Assembly: GCF_011290365.1 (NCBI RefSeq)
Contig: NZ_CP049786.1
Span: 3,658,001 to 3,722,000, forward strand
From: Leclercia sp. 29361
GTDB lineage: Bacteria > Pseudomonadota > Gammaproteobacteria > Enterobacterales > Enterobacteriaceae
Length of the DNA stretch: 64,000 nucleotides
Direction of reading: 5' to 3'
Part shown: positions 19,916 through 29,497 of the stretch, one piece after another
Numbering within the stretch: the first letter of the stretch is position 1
How the letters are laid out: each line of letters begins with the position of its first letter
Notes under the pieces: model-generated
Databases searched by the model: none
Seen by the model: the letters and a program-made list of their open reading frames with translations, nothing else
What the model was told of the DNA's origin: nothing
Made by a program: the position numbers and the translations under genes

Positions 19916-20509
19916 TTACGCCTTAGCTTTCGCCACGGAGACCATCGCCGCGCGAATGGTACGACCGTTCAGGGTATAGCCTTTCTGCATCACCATCAGC
20001 ACGTTACCGGCAGCAACGTCTTCAGACTCCACCATCGCAATTGCCTGATGCACGTTCGGATCCATCGGCACGTTGGTGTCGGCAACCACTTCCACGCCAA
20101 ACTTCTTCACCACATCGAGCATGGATTTCAGCGTCAGTTCGATCCCTTCAACCATCGGGGCCAGGTCCGGGTTCGCTTTATCCGCTACTTCCAGCGCGCG
20201 ATCCAGGCTGTCGATAACCGGCAGCAGTTCGTTGACGAACTTCTCCAGCGCAAATTTATGCGCCTTTTCAACGTCCAGCTCGGTACGGCGACGCAGGTTT
20301 TCCATTTCCGCTTTGATACGCAGGATGCCATCGCGCTCGCGATTCTGGGCTTCAACTACCTGAGCTTCCAGATTCGCAATTTTTTCATCGCGCGGATCCA
20401 CCTGCTCAGCACCAGCCTCAGGCTCTGCAGCCTCAACCTCTTCGTGCTGCTCCGTGATAATTTCTTCCGGGGCTTGCCCCTCAGGCGTTTTCTGTTCTTT
20501 ACTACTCAT
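19916..20509 (-). CDS. grpE: Nucleotide exchange factor GrpE
   Basis: 197-aa co-chaperone that releases ADP from DnaK. The acidic N-terminus ([18 protein letters not shown]) is followed by the long coiled coil (about 40-88) and the conserved four-helix and beta region ([33 protein letters not shown]). The start at 20509 matches the family and has GGAG at the right distance, so the 8-residue extension upstream is rejected. A clear sigma-32 promoter lies upstream. Confidence 0.97.
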   Translation of the reverse strand: MSSKEQKTPEGQAPEEIITEQHEEVEAAEPEAGAEQVDPRDEKIANLEAQVVEAQNRERDGILRIKAEMENLRRRTELDVEKAHKFALEKFVNELLPVIDSLDRALEVADKANPDLAPMVEGIELTLKSMLDVVKKFGVEVVADTNVPMDPNVHQAIAMVESEDVAAGNVLMVMQKGYTLNGRTIRAAMVSVAKAKA

Positions 20510-20553
20510 GAATTTCTCCGCGTTTTTCTGCATTCAACTCGCTAACTTCGCTT

Positions 20554-20582
20554 ATTATGGGGATCAGTTTCCGGGATTCAAG
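20554..20582 (-). promoter_or_regulatory. Sigma-32 heat-shock promoter of grpE
   Basis: Minus-strand CTTGAA (20577-20582), spacer and CCCCATAAT (20554-20562) match the sigma-32 consensus almost exactly, about 45 bp upstream of the grpE start and between divergent grpE and nadK. Confidence 0.9.
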
Positions 20583-20630
20583 GGAACAAGCCACATTGTC
20601 ATCATTCATTCGCACAAGGACCTTCAGAAA

Positions 20631-21509
20631 ATGAGCAACCATTTCAAGTGTATTGGGATTGTCGGTCATCCACGTCACCCTACTGCGTTGACGACACATG
20701 AAATGCTGTATCGCTGGCTGTGCGCGAAAAACTACGATGTGATTGTTGAACAACAGATTGCCCAGGAACTGCAGCTTACCAATGTCAAAACCGGCACGCT
20801 GGCGGAAATCGGTCAGCAGGCCGACCTGGCGGTGGTGGTCGGGGGCGACGGCAATATGCTCGGCGCCGCGCGAACCCTTGCCCGTTACGATATTAAAGTC
20901 ATCGGCATCAACCGTGGCAATCTGGGCTTTTTAACCGACCTCGATCCGGATAACGCCCAGCAGCAGCTCGCCGACGTGCTGGAAGGGCACTACATCAGTG
21001 AAAAACGTTTTTTACTGGAAGCCCAGGTGTGCCAGCAGGATTGCCAGAAGCGGATCAGCACCGCCATTAATGAAGTGGTACTACATCCGGGAAAAGTAGC
21101 GCACATGATTGAGTTCGAAGTCTATATCGATGAAATCTTTGCCTTCTCGCAGCGCTCCGATGGGCTGATTATCTCTACTCCCACCGGCTCTACGGCCTAT
21201 TCGCTCTCAGCGGGCGGCCCGATCCTCACCCCGTCGCTGGATGCCATCACGCTGGTGCCGATGTTCCCGCATACTCTCTCGGCTCGCCCGCTGGTGATCA
21301 ACAGCAGCAGCACCATCCGGCTGCGCTTCTCGCACCGCCGTAACGACCTGGAGATCAGTTGCGACAGCCAAATCGCGCTGCCCATTCAGGAAGGGGAAGA
21401 TGTGCTCATTCGCCGCTGCGATTATCACCTGAATCTGATCCACCCGAAAGACTACAGCTATTTCAACACATTAAGCTCCAAGCTCGGCTGGTCGAAAAAA
21501 TTGTTCTGA
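20631..21509 (+). CDS. nadK: NAD kinase
   Basis: 292-aa cytoplasmic enzyme that phosphorylates NAD+ to NADP+ with ATP. The [11 protein letters not shown] motif and the Gly-rich substrate segment [15 protein letters not shown] are visible. The start [17 protein letters not shown] equals the family start; an in-frame extension back to 20454 would run through the grpE promoter and is rejected. Divergent from grpE, upstream of recN. Confidence 0.97.
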   Translation: MSNHFKCIGIVGHPRHPTALTTHEMLYRWLCAKNYDVIVEQQIAQELQLTNVKTGTLAEIGQQADLAVVVGGDGNMLGAARTLARYDIKVIGINRGNLGFLTDLDPDNAQQQLADVLEGHYISEKRFLLEAQVCQQDCQKRISTAINEVVLHPGKVAHMIEFEVYIDEIFAFSQRSDGLIISTPTGSTAYSLSAGGPILTPSLDAITLVPMFPHTLSARPLVINSSSTIRLRFSHRRNDLEISCDSQIALPIQEGEDVLIRRCDYHLNLIHPKDYSYFNTLSSKLGWSKKLF

Positions 21510-21528
21510 AATAGCATCCAGGACTTTA

Positions 21529-21566
21529 CTGTATAAAAAACCAGTTTATACTGTACACAAACACAG
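21529..21566 (+). promoter_or_regulatory. Two LexA (SOS) boxes upstream of recN
   Basis: CTGTATAAAAAACCAG (21529-21544) and CTGTACACAAACACAG (21551-21566) both match the 16-bp LexA consensus CTG-N10-CAG. They are 22 bp apart, and the second ends 28 bp before the recN ATG. A further half-site (CATACAG, about 21577-21583) may be a weak third box, as in E. coli. Confidence 0.88.
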
Positions 21567-21594
21567 TTATGGTTTTTCATACAGGAAAACGTTT

Positions 21595-23256
21595 ATGCTG
21601 GCACAACTGACCATCAGCAACTTCGCCATCGTTCGTGAGCTCGAAATTGATTTCAACAGCGGAATGACAGCTATCACCGGGGAAACCGGTGCCGGTAAAT
21701 CTATTGCGATTGATGCGCTCGGGCTGTGCCTTGGCGGTCGTGCCGACGGCGACATGGTTCGCGCTGGCGCCAGCCGCGCCGATCTCTGCGCCCGTTTCTC
21801 CCTGAAAGATACCCCTGCCGCCCTGCGCTGGCTTGAACAGAACCAGCTTGAAGATGGGCGTGAGTGCTTACTTCGCCGTGTCCTCAACAGCGACGGCCGC
21901 TCCCGTGGCTTTATTAACGGTACCGCGGTGCCGCTGTCCCAACTGCGCGAACTGGGCCAGCTGTTAATCCAGATCCACGGTCAGCACGCCCATCAGCAGC
22001 TGATCAAACCTGAGCAGCAGAAGTCCTTACTCGACGGCTATGCCGGTGAGTCTGACCTTATGCAGCTGATGGCAGCGCACTATCGTCAGTGGCACCAAAG
22101 CTGCCGTGAACTGGCGCTGCATCAACAGCAGAGCCAGGAGCGGGCAGCCCGTGCCGAACTGCTGGCCTATCAGTTGAAAGAGCTGAACGAGTTCAGCCCG
22201 CAGCCGGGCGAGTTTGAGCAGATTGACGAAGAGTACAAACGTCTCGCCAACAGCGGTCAGCTGCTCTCCACCAGCCAGCAGGCGCTGAACCTGATGGCCG
22301 ATGGCGAGGATGTGAATCTACAAAGCCAGCTCTATACCGTGCGCCAGTTAGTGACCGAGCTGGCGGGCATGGACAGCAAAGTGTCCGGTATGCTGGATAT
22401 GCTGGAAGAGGCGGCGATTCAGATCTCTGAAGCCAGTGACGAGCTGCGTCACTACTGCGAGCGTCTTGATCTCGATCCCAACCGTCTGTTTGAGCTGGAA
22501 CAGCGCATTTCGCGCCAAATTTCTCTGGCGCGTAAACACCACGTTTCGCCTGAGGAGCTGCCTGCGTTCCACCAGTCCCTGCTTGATGAGCAACATCAGC
22601 TCGACGATCAGGCCGACTCGCTGGAGACCCTCTCTCTGGCCGTCAGCGTGCATCATCAGCAGGCGATGCAAACCGCCACGCAGCTGCACAATGTCCGCCA
22701 GCGTTACGCTCAGGAGCTGAGCCAGCACATCACAGAGAGCATGCATCTGCTGTCCATGCCGCACGGCGTTTTCACTATCGACGTGAAGCTCGAAGACAAT
22801 CACCTGACGGCCGAAGGGGCAGACCGCATTGAATTCCGCGTGACCACTAACCCGGGCCAGCCGCTGCAGGCTATCTCCCGGGTCGCGTCCGGCGGTGAGC
22901 TGTCGCGTATCGCCCTGGCGATTCAGGTGATCACGGCGAAGAAAATGGAAACCCCGGCGCTGATCTTCGATGAAGTGGATGTCGGTATCAGCGGTCCTAC
23001 CGCGGCGGTAGTCGGTAAACTGCTGCGTCAGCTTGGCGAGTCCACCCAGGTTATGTGTGTGACCCACCTGCCGCAGGTTGCCGGTTGCGGCCACCATCAC
23101 TTCTTCGTCAGCAAAGAAACTGACGGCGAGATGACCGAAACGCACATGCAGCCGCTGGATAAACGCGCCCGTTTGCAGGAGCTGGCCCGTCTGCTGGGCG
23201 GCAGCGAAGTCACCCGCAACACGCTGGCGAACGCGAAAGAACTGCTGGCCGCGTAA
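21595..23256 (+). CDS. recN: DNA repair protein RecN
   Basis: 553-aa SMC-like ATPase for double-strand-break repair, strongly SOS induced. Walker A GETGAGKS lies near residue 30; a long coiled coil follows (about 150-370, Gln/Glu-rich), then the ABC signature [14 protein letters not shown], Walker [14 protein letters not shown] and the His switch [13 protein letters not shown]. Two LexA boxes precede it. Confidence 0.97.
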   Translation: MLAQLTISNFAIVRELEIDFNSGMTAITGETGAGKSIAIDALGLCLGGRADGDMVRAGASRADLCARFSLKDTPAALRWLEQNQLEDGRECLLRRVLNSDGRSRGFINGTAVPLSQLRELGQLLIQIHGQHAHQQLIKPEQQKSLLDGYAGESDLMQLMAAHYRQWHQSCRELALHQQQSQERAARAELLAYQLKELNEFSPQPGEFEQIDEEYKRLANSGQLLSTSQQALNLMADGEDVNLQSQLYTVRQLVTELAGMDSKVSGMLDMLEEAAIQISEASDELRHYCERLDLDPNRLFELEQRISRQISLARKHHVSPEELPAFHQSLLDEQHQLDDQADSLETLSLAVSVHHQQAMQTATQLHNVRQRYAQELSQHITESMHLLSMPHGVFTIDVKLEDNHLTAEGADRIEFRVTTNPGQPLQAISRVASGGELSRIALAIQVITAKKMETPALIFDEVDVGISGPTAAVVGKLLRQLGESTQVMCVTHLPQVAGCGHHHFFVSKETDGEMTETHMQPLDKRARLQELARLLGGSEVTRNTLANAKELLAA

Positions 23257-23407
23257 ACTTTTTCGGTATCTCAGGGTCATACAGAACAATAAAAACGCCG
23301 ACAGACCTGACGCCAGAGGTTTTAATGTGGTGAAAGGTCTATTATCATCGGCATATTACATATGAGCCGTCGCGTATTGCCCGGGCCGGAAAAGGAATCA
23401 AATCACT

Positions 23408-23749
23408 ATGCGCTGTAAAACGCTGACCGCTGCCGCAGCGGTTCTTCTGATGATGACCGCAGGCTGCTCCACTCTGGAAAAAGTGGTTTACCGCCCTGAC
23501 ATCAACCAGGGGAACTATCTCGCTCCTAACGATGTGTCTAAAATTCGTGTCGGTATGACGCAGCAGCAGGTTGCCTATGCCCTGGGTACCCCGATGATGT
23601 CCGATCCATTCGGCACCAATACCTGGTTCTACGTGTTCCGCCAGAAGCCAGGCCATGAAGATGTGTCCCAGCAGACCCTGACGCTGACCTTCAGCAGCAG
23701 CGGCGTACTGACCAACATCGACAACAAACCGGCGCTCACCAAAGAGTAA
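23408..23749 (+). CDS. bamE: Outer-membrane assembly lipoprotein BamE (SmpA)
   Basis: 113 aa. The signal peptide ends with the lipobox MTAGC (Cys at residue 19). The mature part is the SmpA/OmlA fold with [21 protein letters not shown] and NTWFYVFRQ. Non-essential BAM subunit that contacts BamD. It has its own upstream region (151 bp after recN) and a strong terminator. Confidence 0.96.
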   Translation: MRCKTLTAAAAVLLMMTAGCSTLEKVVYRPDINQGNYLAPNDVSKIRVGMTQQQVAYALGTPMMSDPFGTNTWFYVFRQKPGHEDVSQQTLTLTFSSSGVLTNIDNKPALTKE

Positions 23750-23763
23750 GGTTTCAGAAATGC

Positions 23764-23792
23764 AAAAAGGTGCTCATTGAGCACCTTTTTTT
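23764..23792 (+). terminator. Intrinsic terminator of bamE
   Basis: Stem AAAGGTGCTCA / TGAGCACCTTT with a run of T, 15 nt after bamE. Confidence 0.88.
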
Positions 23793-23806
23793 GTTTTATC
23801 GCAGCC

Positions 23807-23838
23807 TGTAGCCCCGGTAAGCGCAGCGCCACCGGGGA
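23807..23838. repeat. REP-like palindrome
   Basis: CCCCGGT ... ACCGGGG arms around a GCGCAGCGC core, between the bamE terminator and the convergent ratB stop; a typical site and form for a REP unit. Confidence 0.7.
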
Positions 23839-23845
23839 AGCTAAC

Positions 23846-24133
23846 TTATTTAGCGGACTTCTCCGCGCGCTGGCGACGCAGCTCTTTCGGATCGGCAATC
23901 AGCGGGCGATAAATTTCAACCCGATCACCGTCCCTCACGCTATCGCCCAGTTTGACCGGACGGCTGTAAATCCCGACTTTGTTTTTTGCCAGATCGATAT
24001 CGCTGCGCAGCGTCAGCAGGCCGGAGGCGCGGATCGCCTCTTCAACGGTGGCGCCCTCTTCCAGGGTTACGCGCTGCAGATACTGCTTTTCCGGCAGCGC
24101 GTAGGCCACTTCCACCACGATGTTAGCCGGCAC
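23846..24133 (-). CDS. ratB: RnfH/UPF0125 family protein RatB
   Basis: 95-aa ubiquitin-like-fold protein, second gene of the ratA-ratB pair; molecular role unproven. The family start is a GTG ([17 protein letters not shown]), which overlaps the end of ratA by 11 bp, so translation is probably coupled. Upstream residues in the same frame are not family-like. The C-terminus [22 protein letters not shown] is conserved. Confidence 0.9.
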   Translation of the reverse strand: MPANIVVEVAYALPEKQYLQRVTLEEGATVEEAIRASGLLTLRSDIDLAKNKVGIYSRPVKLGDSVRDGDRVEIYRPLIADPKELRRQRAEKSAK

Positions 24134-24560
24134 TGTAGACCTCTTTGGCGCGCACCGTAAAGGCCTGGACCATATTCGCCGCCAGCTCTTTAAACACACG
24201 ACCAAACGCCAGCTCAATCAGGGCGTTGGTAAACTCAAAGTCGAGATGGAACTCGATCCGGCAGGCATCGGCGCTGAGCGGGACGAACTTCCATCCACCC
24301 ATCAATTTCTTGAACGGGCCATCCACCAGATGCATCAGAATGCTCTGGTTATCGGTCAGGGTGTTACGGGTGGTGAACGTCTTGCTGATCCCAGCTTTGG
24401 AAACATCCACCGCTGCAGTCATTTGCGTCGGGCCTGAGTCCAGCACGCGGCTCCCGGTACACCCCGGGATAAACTCCGGATATGACTGAACGTCGTTCAC
24501 TAACTGGTACATTTGTTCCACACTGTAGGGGACAAGCGCAGTACGACTAATCTGAGGCAT
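24123..24560 (-). CDS. ratA: START/COQ10-domain protein RatA
   Basis: 145-aa polyketide cyclase/START-fold protein. The E. coli protein was reported to bind 50S subunits and block 70S formation, while homologues of COQ10 bind ubiquinone; both roles are discussed in the literature. The start [23 protein letters not shown] is the family start. The segment [14 protein letters not shown] and the C-terminal amphipathic helix are conserved. Divergent from smpB. Confidence 0.92.
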   Translation of the reverse strand: MPQISRTALVPYSVEQMYQLVNDVQSYPEFIPGCTGSRVLDSGPTQMTAAVDVSKAGISKTFTTRNTLTDNQSILMHLVDGPFKKLMGGWKFVPLSADACRIEFHLDFEFTNALIELAFGRVFKELAANMVQAFTVRAKEVYSAG

Positions 24561-24716
24561 AGCATTTTTCCTGATCAAACAACCGACAAATAATAGCATT
24601 TATCACCTGTTAAAAAAACGCTGAGCCTCATCTCGTGCTAATATAGCGCGTTAGACCTCACAGGACGCAATGAGGTGACTTTTTGACATCAGATTACCTA
24701 CGGCTTCACGACACTT

Positions 24717-25199
24717 ATGACGAAGAAAAAAGCACATAAACCTGGCTCGGCAACCATTGCGCTCAACAAGCGTGCCCGCCACGAGTATTTCATTGAAGAA
24801 GAATTCGAAGCTGGCCTTGCGTTACAGGGCTGGGAAGTTAAATCGCTGCGTGCGGGTAAAGCCAACATCGGCGACAGCTACGTTATCTTTAAAGACGGCG
24901 AAGCCTTTCTGTTTGGCGCGAACTTTCAGCCGCTGACGGTCGCCTCGTCCCACTACGTCTGCGATCCCACCCGCACTCGTAAACTGCTGCTGAACAAGCG
25001 CGAGCTGGATTCCCTTTTCGGACGCATCAACCGCGAAGGTTATACCGTCCTCGCTCTGTCGCTGTACTGGAAGAACGCCTGGTGCAAAGTGAAAATTGGC
25101 GTGGCGAAAGGTAAGAAGCAGCACGACAAACGTAACGACGCCAAAGATCGCGAATGGCAGGTTGATAAAGCGCGCATCATGAAGCACGCAGGCCGTTAA
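24717..25199 (+). CDS. smpB: SsrA-binding protein SmpB
   Basis: 160 aa. Binds the tRNA-like domain of tmRNA and brings it to stalled ribosomes. The beta-barrel core ([39 protein letters not shown]) and the basic C-terminal tail ([24 protein letters not shown]) that sits in the mRNA channel are present. It is 90 bp upstream of ssrA, its RNA partner. Confidence 0.98.
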   Translation: MTKKKAHKPGSATIALNKRARHEYFIEEEFEAGLALQGWEVKSLRAGKANIGDSYVIFKDGEAFLFGANFQPLTVASSHYVCDPTRTRKLLLNKRELDSLFGRINREGYTVLALSLYWKNAWCKVKIGVAKGKKQHDKRNDAKDREWQVDKARIMKHAGR

Positions 25200-25289
25200 T
25201 ATCCGGGCACTTATTGAGCGATTCAATAAGTTAGCGTTCCGGACTGGTATCCGGGCTGCGAATTCTGGTATACTTGCTGTAACACTATT

Positions 25290-25652
25290 GGGGCTGATTC
25301 TGGATTCGACGGGATTTGCGAAACCCAAGGTGCATGCCGAGGGGCGGTTTGCCTCGTAAAAAGCCGCAAAAAAATAGTCGCAAACGACGAAAACTACGCT
25401 TTAGCAGCTTAATAACCTGCTAAGAGCCCTCTCTCCCTAGCTTCCGCTCTTAAGACGGGGATCAAGAGAGGTCAAACCCAAAAGAGATCGCATGGAAGTC
25501 CTGCCTGGGGCTGAAGTGCTAAAACTAATCAGGCTAGTTCGTTAGTGGCGTGTCTGTCCGCAGCTGGCGTGCGAATGTAAAGACTGACTAAGCATGTAGT
25601 ACCGAGGATGTAGAAATTTCGGACGCGGGTTCAACTCCCGCCAGCTCCACCA
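25290..25652 (+). ncRNA. ssrA: Transfer-messenger RNA (tmRNA, SsrA)
   Basis: 363-nt tmRNA. The 5' end GGGGCTGATTCTGGATTCGA pairs with the 3' end ...CCAGCTCCACCA, and the T-arm GGTTCAACTCC is visible. The tag frame at 25380-25412 encodes ANDENYALAA followed by TAA, identical to the E. coli tag. A TATACT -10 box lies at 25269-25274. The 3' end is the insertion point of the genomic island that follows. Confidence 0.98.
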
Positions 25653-25731
25653 AAATTCTTTGTTGATGGTCACCAGAGCCTGATACGAAGTCCTGAAAGC
25701 CCGCACGGCGCAAGCCTGCGGGCTTTTTTGT
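25638..25731 (+). repeat. Left attachment repeat (attL) at ssrA 3' end
   Basis: 94-bp segment covering the last 15 nt of ssrA and the following terminator region. It recurs at 30203-30296 with only two mismatches. The 92/94 identity, the tmRNA gene and the adjacent integrase show it is one end of an integrated element. Confidence 0.92.
25697..25729 (+). terminator. ssrA intrinsic terminator
   Basis: Stem AAGCCCGCA / TGCGGGCTT with a T-run, inside the left att repeat, so it is duplicated at 30262-30294. Confidence 0.85.
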
Positions 25732-25771
25732 GTCTGTATCTGTCCGAGGCAATCCGCCTGAGTCCAGTAGA

Positions 25772-25827
25772 AATTGGTACACATTTAGGTACACGCTATA
25801 CTGTGGTCCATTAAACGTGTACCAATT
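25772..25827 (+). promoter_or_regulatory. Integrase promoter with overlapping inverted repeats
   Basis: TTGGTA (25774-25779), 17-bp spacer and TATACT (25797-25802) form a good promoter 43 bp before the integrase start. A perfect 11-bp inverted repeat AATTGGTACAC (25772-25782) / GTGTACCAATT (25817-25827) brackets it, and a third GGTACACG copy lies at 25788-25795. These repeats could be integrase arm sites or an autoregulatory operator. Confidence 0.6.
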
Positions 25828-25844
25828 ATGGAAGGGATCCAGAC

Positions 25845-27031
25845 ATGGCGCGCATCATGCGCCTCCTCACTAACAACGAAATTCTAAAAGCTAAACCTCG
25901 GGAAAAAGACTTCACCCTTCACGACGGTGACGGCTTGTTCTTACTCGTAAAAACCTCTGGCAAAAAACTTTGGCGCTTCCGTTACCAGCCCCGGTTAGTG
26001 GTAGCCGAACCAATTTAAGTCTCGGCTCATACCCTGCCCTTTCACTCGCAGCAGCTCGTGAGATACGCGACCAACACTTAACTACGCTCGCGCACGGCAT
26101 CGATCCCCAGCAGCAGGAAGAGCAAGCCTCTGAGCAGCGGCAGATAGAGTTGGATAGTATTTTCTCGAATGTGGCCGCCAATTGGTTCCGGCTCAAGAGC
26201 AAAAGCGTTACTGAGGATTATGCGAAAGATATCTGGCGTTCATTAGATAAAGACGTTTTTCCAGCTATTGGCGCAATACCTGTTCAGGAGCTCAAAGCCA
26301 GAACGATCGTAGAAGCATTGGAACCAATCAAAGCGCGTGGTGCACTTGAAACCGTACGTCGCCTAGTACAGGGCATTAACGAAATCATGATTTACGCAGT
26401 CAACACGGGCCTGATTGATGCTAATCCGGCATCAGGCGTAGGCATGGCTTTTGGAAGACCCAAAAAGCAAAACATGCCTACGCTGAGGCCTGAAGAATTG
26501 CCAAAGTTAATGCGTTCTTTGGTTATGTCGAACCTGTCTGTACCGACTCGATGCTTAATTGAGTGGCAGCTCCTGACACTTGTGCGCCCTTCCGAGGCTT
26601 CTGGTGCTCGGTGGGTCGAGATCGATCTTGATGCCAAACTCTGGACGATTCCCGCCGAACGGATGAAGGCTAAGCGTGAACACATTGTTCCTTTATCGCC
26701 TCAGGCATTAGATATTCTGGAAGTGATGAAACCGATTAGTGCTCATCGTGAACATGTTTTCCCCAGTAGGAATGACCCAAAGCAACCTATGAATAGTCAG
26801 ACTGCAAATGCGGCCTTGAAGCGGATTGGATTCGGAGGAAAACTAGTTGCGCACGGTATGCGATCTATCGCAAGTACTGCAATGAATGAGGCTGGTTTTA
26901 ATGCCGATGTTATCGAAGCAGCCCTAGCTCATAGTGATAAAAATGAAGTACGAAGAGCTTATAACCGCTCAACGTACTTAAATAAAAGGACTGAACTCAT
27001 GATATGGTGGGGTGAGTTTGTTACTGATTAA
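25845..27031 (+). pseudogene. P4-type tyrosine integrase, frameshifted
   Basis: The frame starting at ATG 25845 (MARIMRLLTNNEILKAK, then DFTLHDGDGLFLLVK and LWRFRYQ) is the N-terminal arm-binding DUF4102 part of a P4-like integrase, but it hits a stop near 26018. The rest (SGSRTNLSLGSYPALSLAAAREI onward) continues in another frame from about 25995. Adding one base at the CAGCCCCGG run would give one protein of about 395 aa, the normal length. The catalytic domain is intact in sequence: Arg in LVRPSEASG, HGMRS, and the Tyr near AYNRSTY. Either inactive, recoded, or a sequencing error in the C-run. Confidence 0.85.
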
Positions 27032-27042
27032 AACTTATATAA

Positions 27043-28740
27043 TTACACTTTAAAGAATTTATTCGTTGAAGATAGCTCAAGGATCGAGTTATCCGCCATC
27101 AATTTTAAATCTTCCTTGTCAGAAAATTTATCACTTAGGATGGAAACAATATATTGCCCATTAATACTATTTGCTTCAGAAAATATATCCCTAATTTGAT
27201 TCACATCAACATCTTCAATACTATCATGTATAACAAACGTTGGTCTTTTTAATTTTACTTTATCAACAAATTTAATATACGCCAAGTCAAATGCTGTTAT
27301 CTCCCCTTTCTTTTTCCCTCCATTACTATTTGGTGTAACGCAAGATATATCAAAATTACACTTTCCTTTATCTTTATCAAAGGATAAATCAAAAATATAT
27401 CTTTCGTTATAGATTTCCTTAGTTAAATCTCCAAAAAATTCATTAAATATTTCAATATTTTTCTCTAAGCCCTTAACTGCCAAATCAATTTCCAAGAGCA
27501 ATTTTTCTCGATTAAACTCTAGCAACTTTATTTGCTCATTAGTCTCATTAATACGTGTAAGATTGGATTCTATACTCGCATAATTTTCACGCAATTCAGT
27601 TAATCTATTGTAGAGTTGATTGATAGACTTTAGTGTTTCAGGTTCTTTAATGGTTTTAAATAAAGAAGACTCTAATTCATGCAAACTATTTATTTCTAAA
27701 TTAACTAGGTTAACTTCGTGTTTTTTCTTTAATAACTCCGACTCAAGAAAAACAATCTTATTACTGATAACATCATTATGAAATAAGACCATCTCCTCAT
27801 ATGATTTTTTGAGCTCACCTTTAAAATAAACACCAGCCGAACGATATATATCAATCAAATCATCTTCTACAATCTGTGTTATATTATTTTGGAGTGAGGA
27901 TATTGAGTCTTCAATATTCTGTACTCGCATATTCAACTCGGCATACGTCAAAGAAAAATCACTGATAACAGCCTGTATTTGTGATAATTTTTTCAGACTA
28001 TCAGCATGGCTATCTTTAAAATCAAAGGACTTTATGTTTTTTTCAGCCTCTAATATTTCTTTCTTAAGAGGTTTTATCATTTTTGATAGTACAGTTTCTC
28101 GATGAGGGGTTCTGTATGCAGTCAAGTATGTCTTTTGTTTTTTAATTTCTTTATTATAATCCCCTTTTTTCTTTATAAGCGGCAATCCATTGAAACCAAA
28201 CAGGAATAAATACAGCATGTCATAAACATCTGCAGTAGTGTTACCATGCAGAAAATTAAGAGTCATTTGCATTTTTTCATTCGTATTTCTAATAAATTTA
28301 TGCGAAACATTTCTTAATGATGGTTTTTCGGTTGTCAAACCAAAGACTGACCGTGAAATAAGATCAGAATACTCTTTCTTATCAACCTCAACATCATCTA
28401 CAAAATACTTTGAGTTTTTCTCATCTGTAGAAATTATTCTTGAGACGCTGGCTTTTTTGTTTTCTACCGTACTATAATCCAATTTAAACAATAAAACATT
28501 CTCATTAATCAGCGAGACTATTTCAGGAATATCTTTCTTAAATTCAGCATCATGGTAAATATCATGACCTGATGACATAAATAAATAATCTAAGACTCGT
28601 GATAGTGTAGATTTACCAACACTATTCCCACTTTCCTTTCCAGAAGTACGTTTGTTAACGATTAAGTTCAAACCATCTTTAAATTCAACCGCCCTCACGA
28701 CCTGATTGTTTTTTAATATAGTGAGTTTATTGAGCCGCAT
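27043..28740 (-). CDS. DUF2326 ABC-type ATPase of an ABC-3C system
   Basis: 565 aa, AT-rich gene. An SMC/RecN-like ATPase: N-terminal Walker A GNSVGKST (38-45), a long charged coiled coil (about 190-450, ESELLKKKHEVNLVNLEI and similar), a signature-like GGKKKGEITAFDLAYIKF, and a C-terminal Walker B-like RPTFVIHDSIEDVD. This is the architecture of DUF2326 ATPases that head ABC-three-component conflict systems. The start at 28740 (MRLNKLTILKNN) is preferred for its GGAG site; 28755 and 28761 are alternatives. It overlaps the upstream 77-aa gene by 14 bp. Defence role is inferred from the family. Confidence 0.78.
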   Translation of the reverse strand: MRLNKLTILKNNQVVRAVEFKDGLNLIVNKRTSGKESGNSVGKSTLSRVLDYLFMSSGHDIYHDAEFKKDIPEIVSLINENVLLFKLDYSTVENKKASVSRIISTDEKNSKYFVDDVEVDKKEYSDLISRSVFGLTTEKPSLRNVSHKFIRNTNEKMQMTLNFLHGNTTADVYDMLYLFLFGFNGLPLIKKKGDYNKEIKKQKTYLTAYRTPHRETVLSKMIKPLKKEILEAEKNIKSFDFKDSHADSLKKLSQIQAVISDFSLTYAELNMRVQNIEDSISSLQNNITQIVEDDLIDIYRSAGVYFKGELKKSYEEMVLFHNDVISNKIVFLESELLKKKHEVNLVNLEINSLHELESSLFKTIKEPETLKSINQLYNRLTELRENYASIESNLTRINETNEQIKLLEFNREKLLLEIDLAVKGLEKNIEIFNEFFGDLTKEIYNERYIFDLSFDKDKGKCNFDISCVTPNSNGGKKKGEITAFDLAYIKFVDKVKLKRPTFVIHDSIEDVDVNQIRDIFSEANSINGQYIVSILSDKFSDKEDLKLMADNSILELSSTNKFFKV

Positions 28741-28960
28741 AGATAATATCTCCATTCCCATCTAACTGAACCGTACCAATGATAAAGAGCCAGTCTAAAG
28801 AGTAAAGAAAAAGATCAAAAGATAATTCAAGTGTATCATTTACCATTTCAAATAAATTAGTGATATCAATAATCCTGGAATCATTATCTCTAAAAACCCG
28901 AAGAATCAAACCACCTATATATATAGGATTAGCTTTAGGATCCGTATCAATTGTAATCAT
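28727..28960 (-). CDS. ABC-three-component system middle component
   Basis: 77 aa. MITIDTDPKANPIYIGGLILR, a central IDITNLFEMV and the aromatic LSFDLFLYSLDWLFIIGTVQL segment match what is known of ABC-3C middle components, small adaptor proteins always encoded beside a DUF2326 ATPase. The start at 28960 has GGAG upstream; an in-frame extension to 29005 is not family-like. It overlaps both neighbours by 14 bp, implying tight translational coupling. The pattern is clear, but assignment rests on recognition rather than a search. Confidence 0.65.
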   Translation of the reverse strand: MITIDTDPKANPIYIGGLILRVFRDNDSRIIDITNLFEMVNDTLELSFDLFLYSLDWLFIIGTVQLDGNGDIIYAAQ

Positions 28961-29495
28961 TAGGATTCTCCAATACAATGCATTCAATAATGGAATAACT
29001 AACAATCATACGAATGCCGTAATCAATATCCTCTTGTAAAAATTCAGTTCCTAATTCAGAGCAAGAATTGACAGTCTCCAAGGCCAAGAAAACGACCTCA
29101 TCTACAATATTATCTGAATTTTTCTTTATAATGCTCATATCGTATGGCTTTTCATAAAGACCATACCGCCCTAACGCAGCATTATAATAGTTTCTAAATT
29201 GTCTTTTTAGCTTGACGCTGCCTTGATAAATTATACTATCTAATGTTTTGACTGAATTATCAACCAACAATGCATCTTCTTTATACAACTCTGCAACCCA
29301 ACGATTTCTTTTCAGATCATTAAAAGAAATTTTCCCATTAATTTCTGACGCAGTCCTTCTTAGGCTTTGCCCCCCACCTTCAGAACTAGAAATGATCTCA
29401 ACCAACTTCCCAATAACACTAGCCCGCAAGACTCTTGGCTGATTATTTATGAGTACAGGCCCTACATTATCTTGAAAACTTACGCCTGAAGACAT
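28947..29495 (-). CDS. Probable third (CTD-type) component of ABC-3C system
   Basis: 182 aa, no membrane segment or signal peptide. Residues 7-18 read FQDNVGPVLINN, almost the same as the end of the preceding small protein (FQDNNGPVNIDN). The remainder is alpha-helical and charged, with KLVEIISSSEGGGQSLRRTASEI, LKRQFRNYYNAALGRYGLYE and a C-terminal helix IRMIVSYSIIECIVLENP. ABC-3C systems have a third protein with a shared C-terminal domain, often fused to an effector; here no large effector domain is present. Function inferred only from position. Confidence 0.5.
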   Translation of the reverse strand: MSSGVSFQDNVGPVLINNQPRVLRASVIGKLVEIISSSEGGGQSLRRTASEINGKISFNDLKRNRWVAELYKEDALLVDNSVKTLDSIIYQGSVKLKRQFRNYYNAALGRYGLYEKPYDMSIIKKNSDNIVDEVVFLALETVNSCSELGTEFLQEDIDYGIRMIVSYSIIECIVLENPNDYN

Positions 29496-29497
29496 AA

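Noticed and set aside
22348..23289. 313-codon minus-strand frame opposite recN
   Set aside because: Antisense shadow; recN is certain in the other strand.
25542..25784. Small minus-strand frames across the ssrA 3' end and at 30047-30304
   Set aside because: They arise from the tmRNA and the att repeat; such antisense frames are often annotated wrongly as hypothetical proteins.
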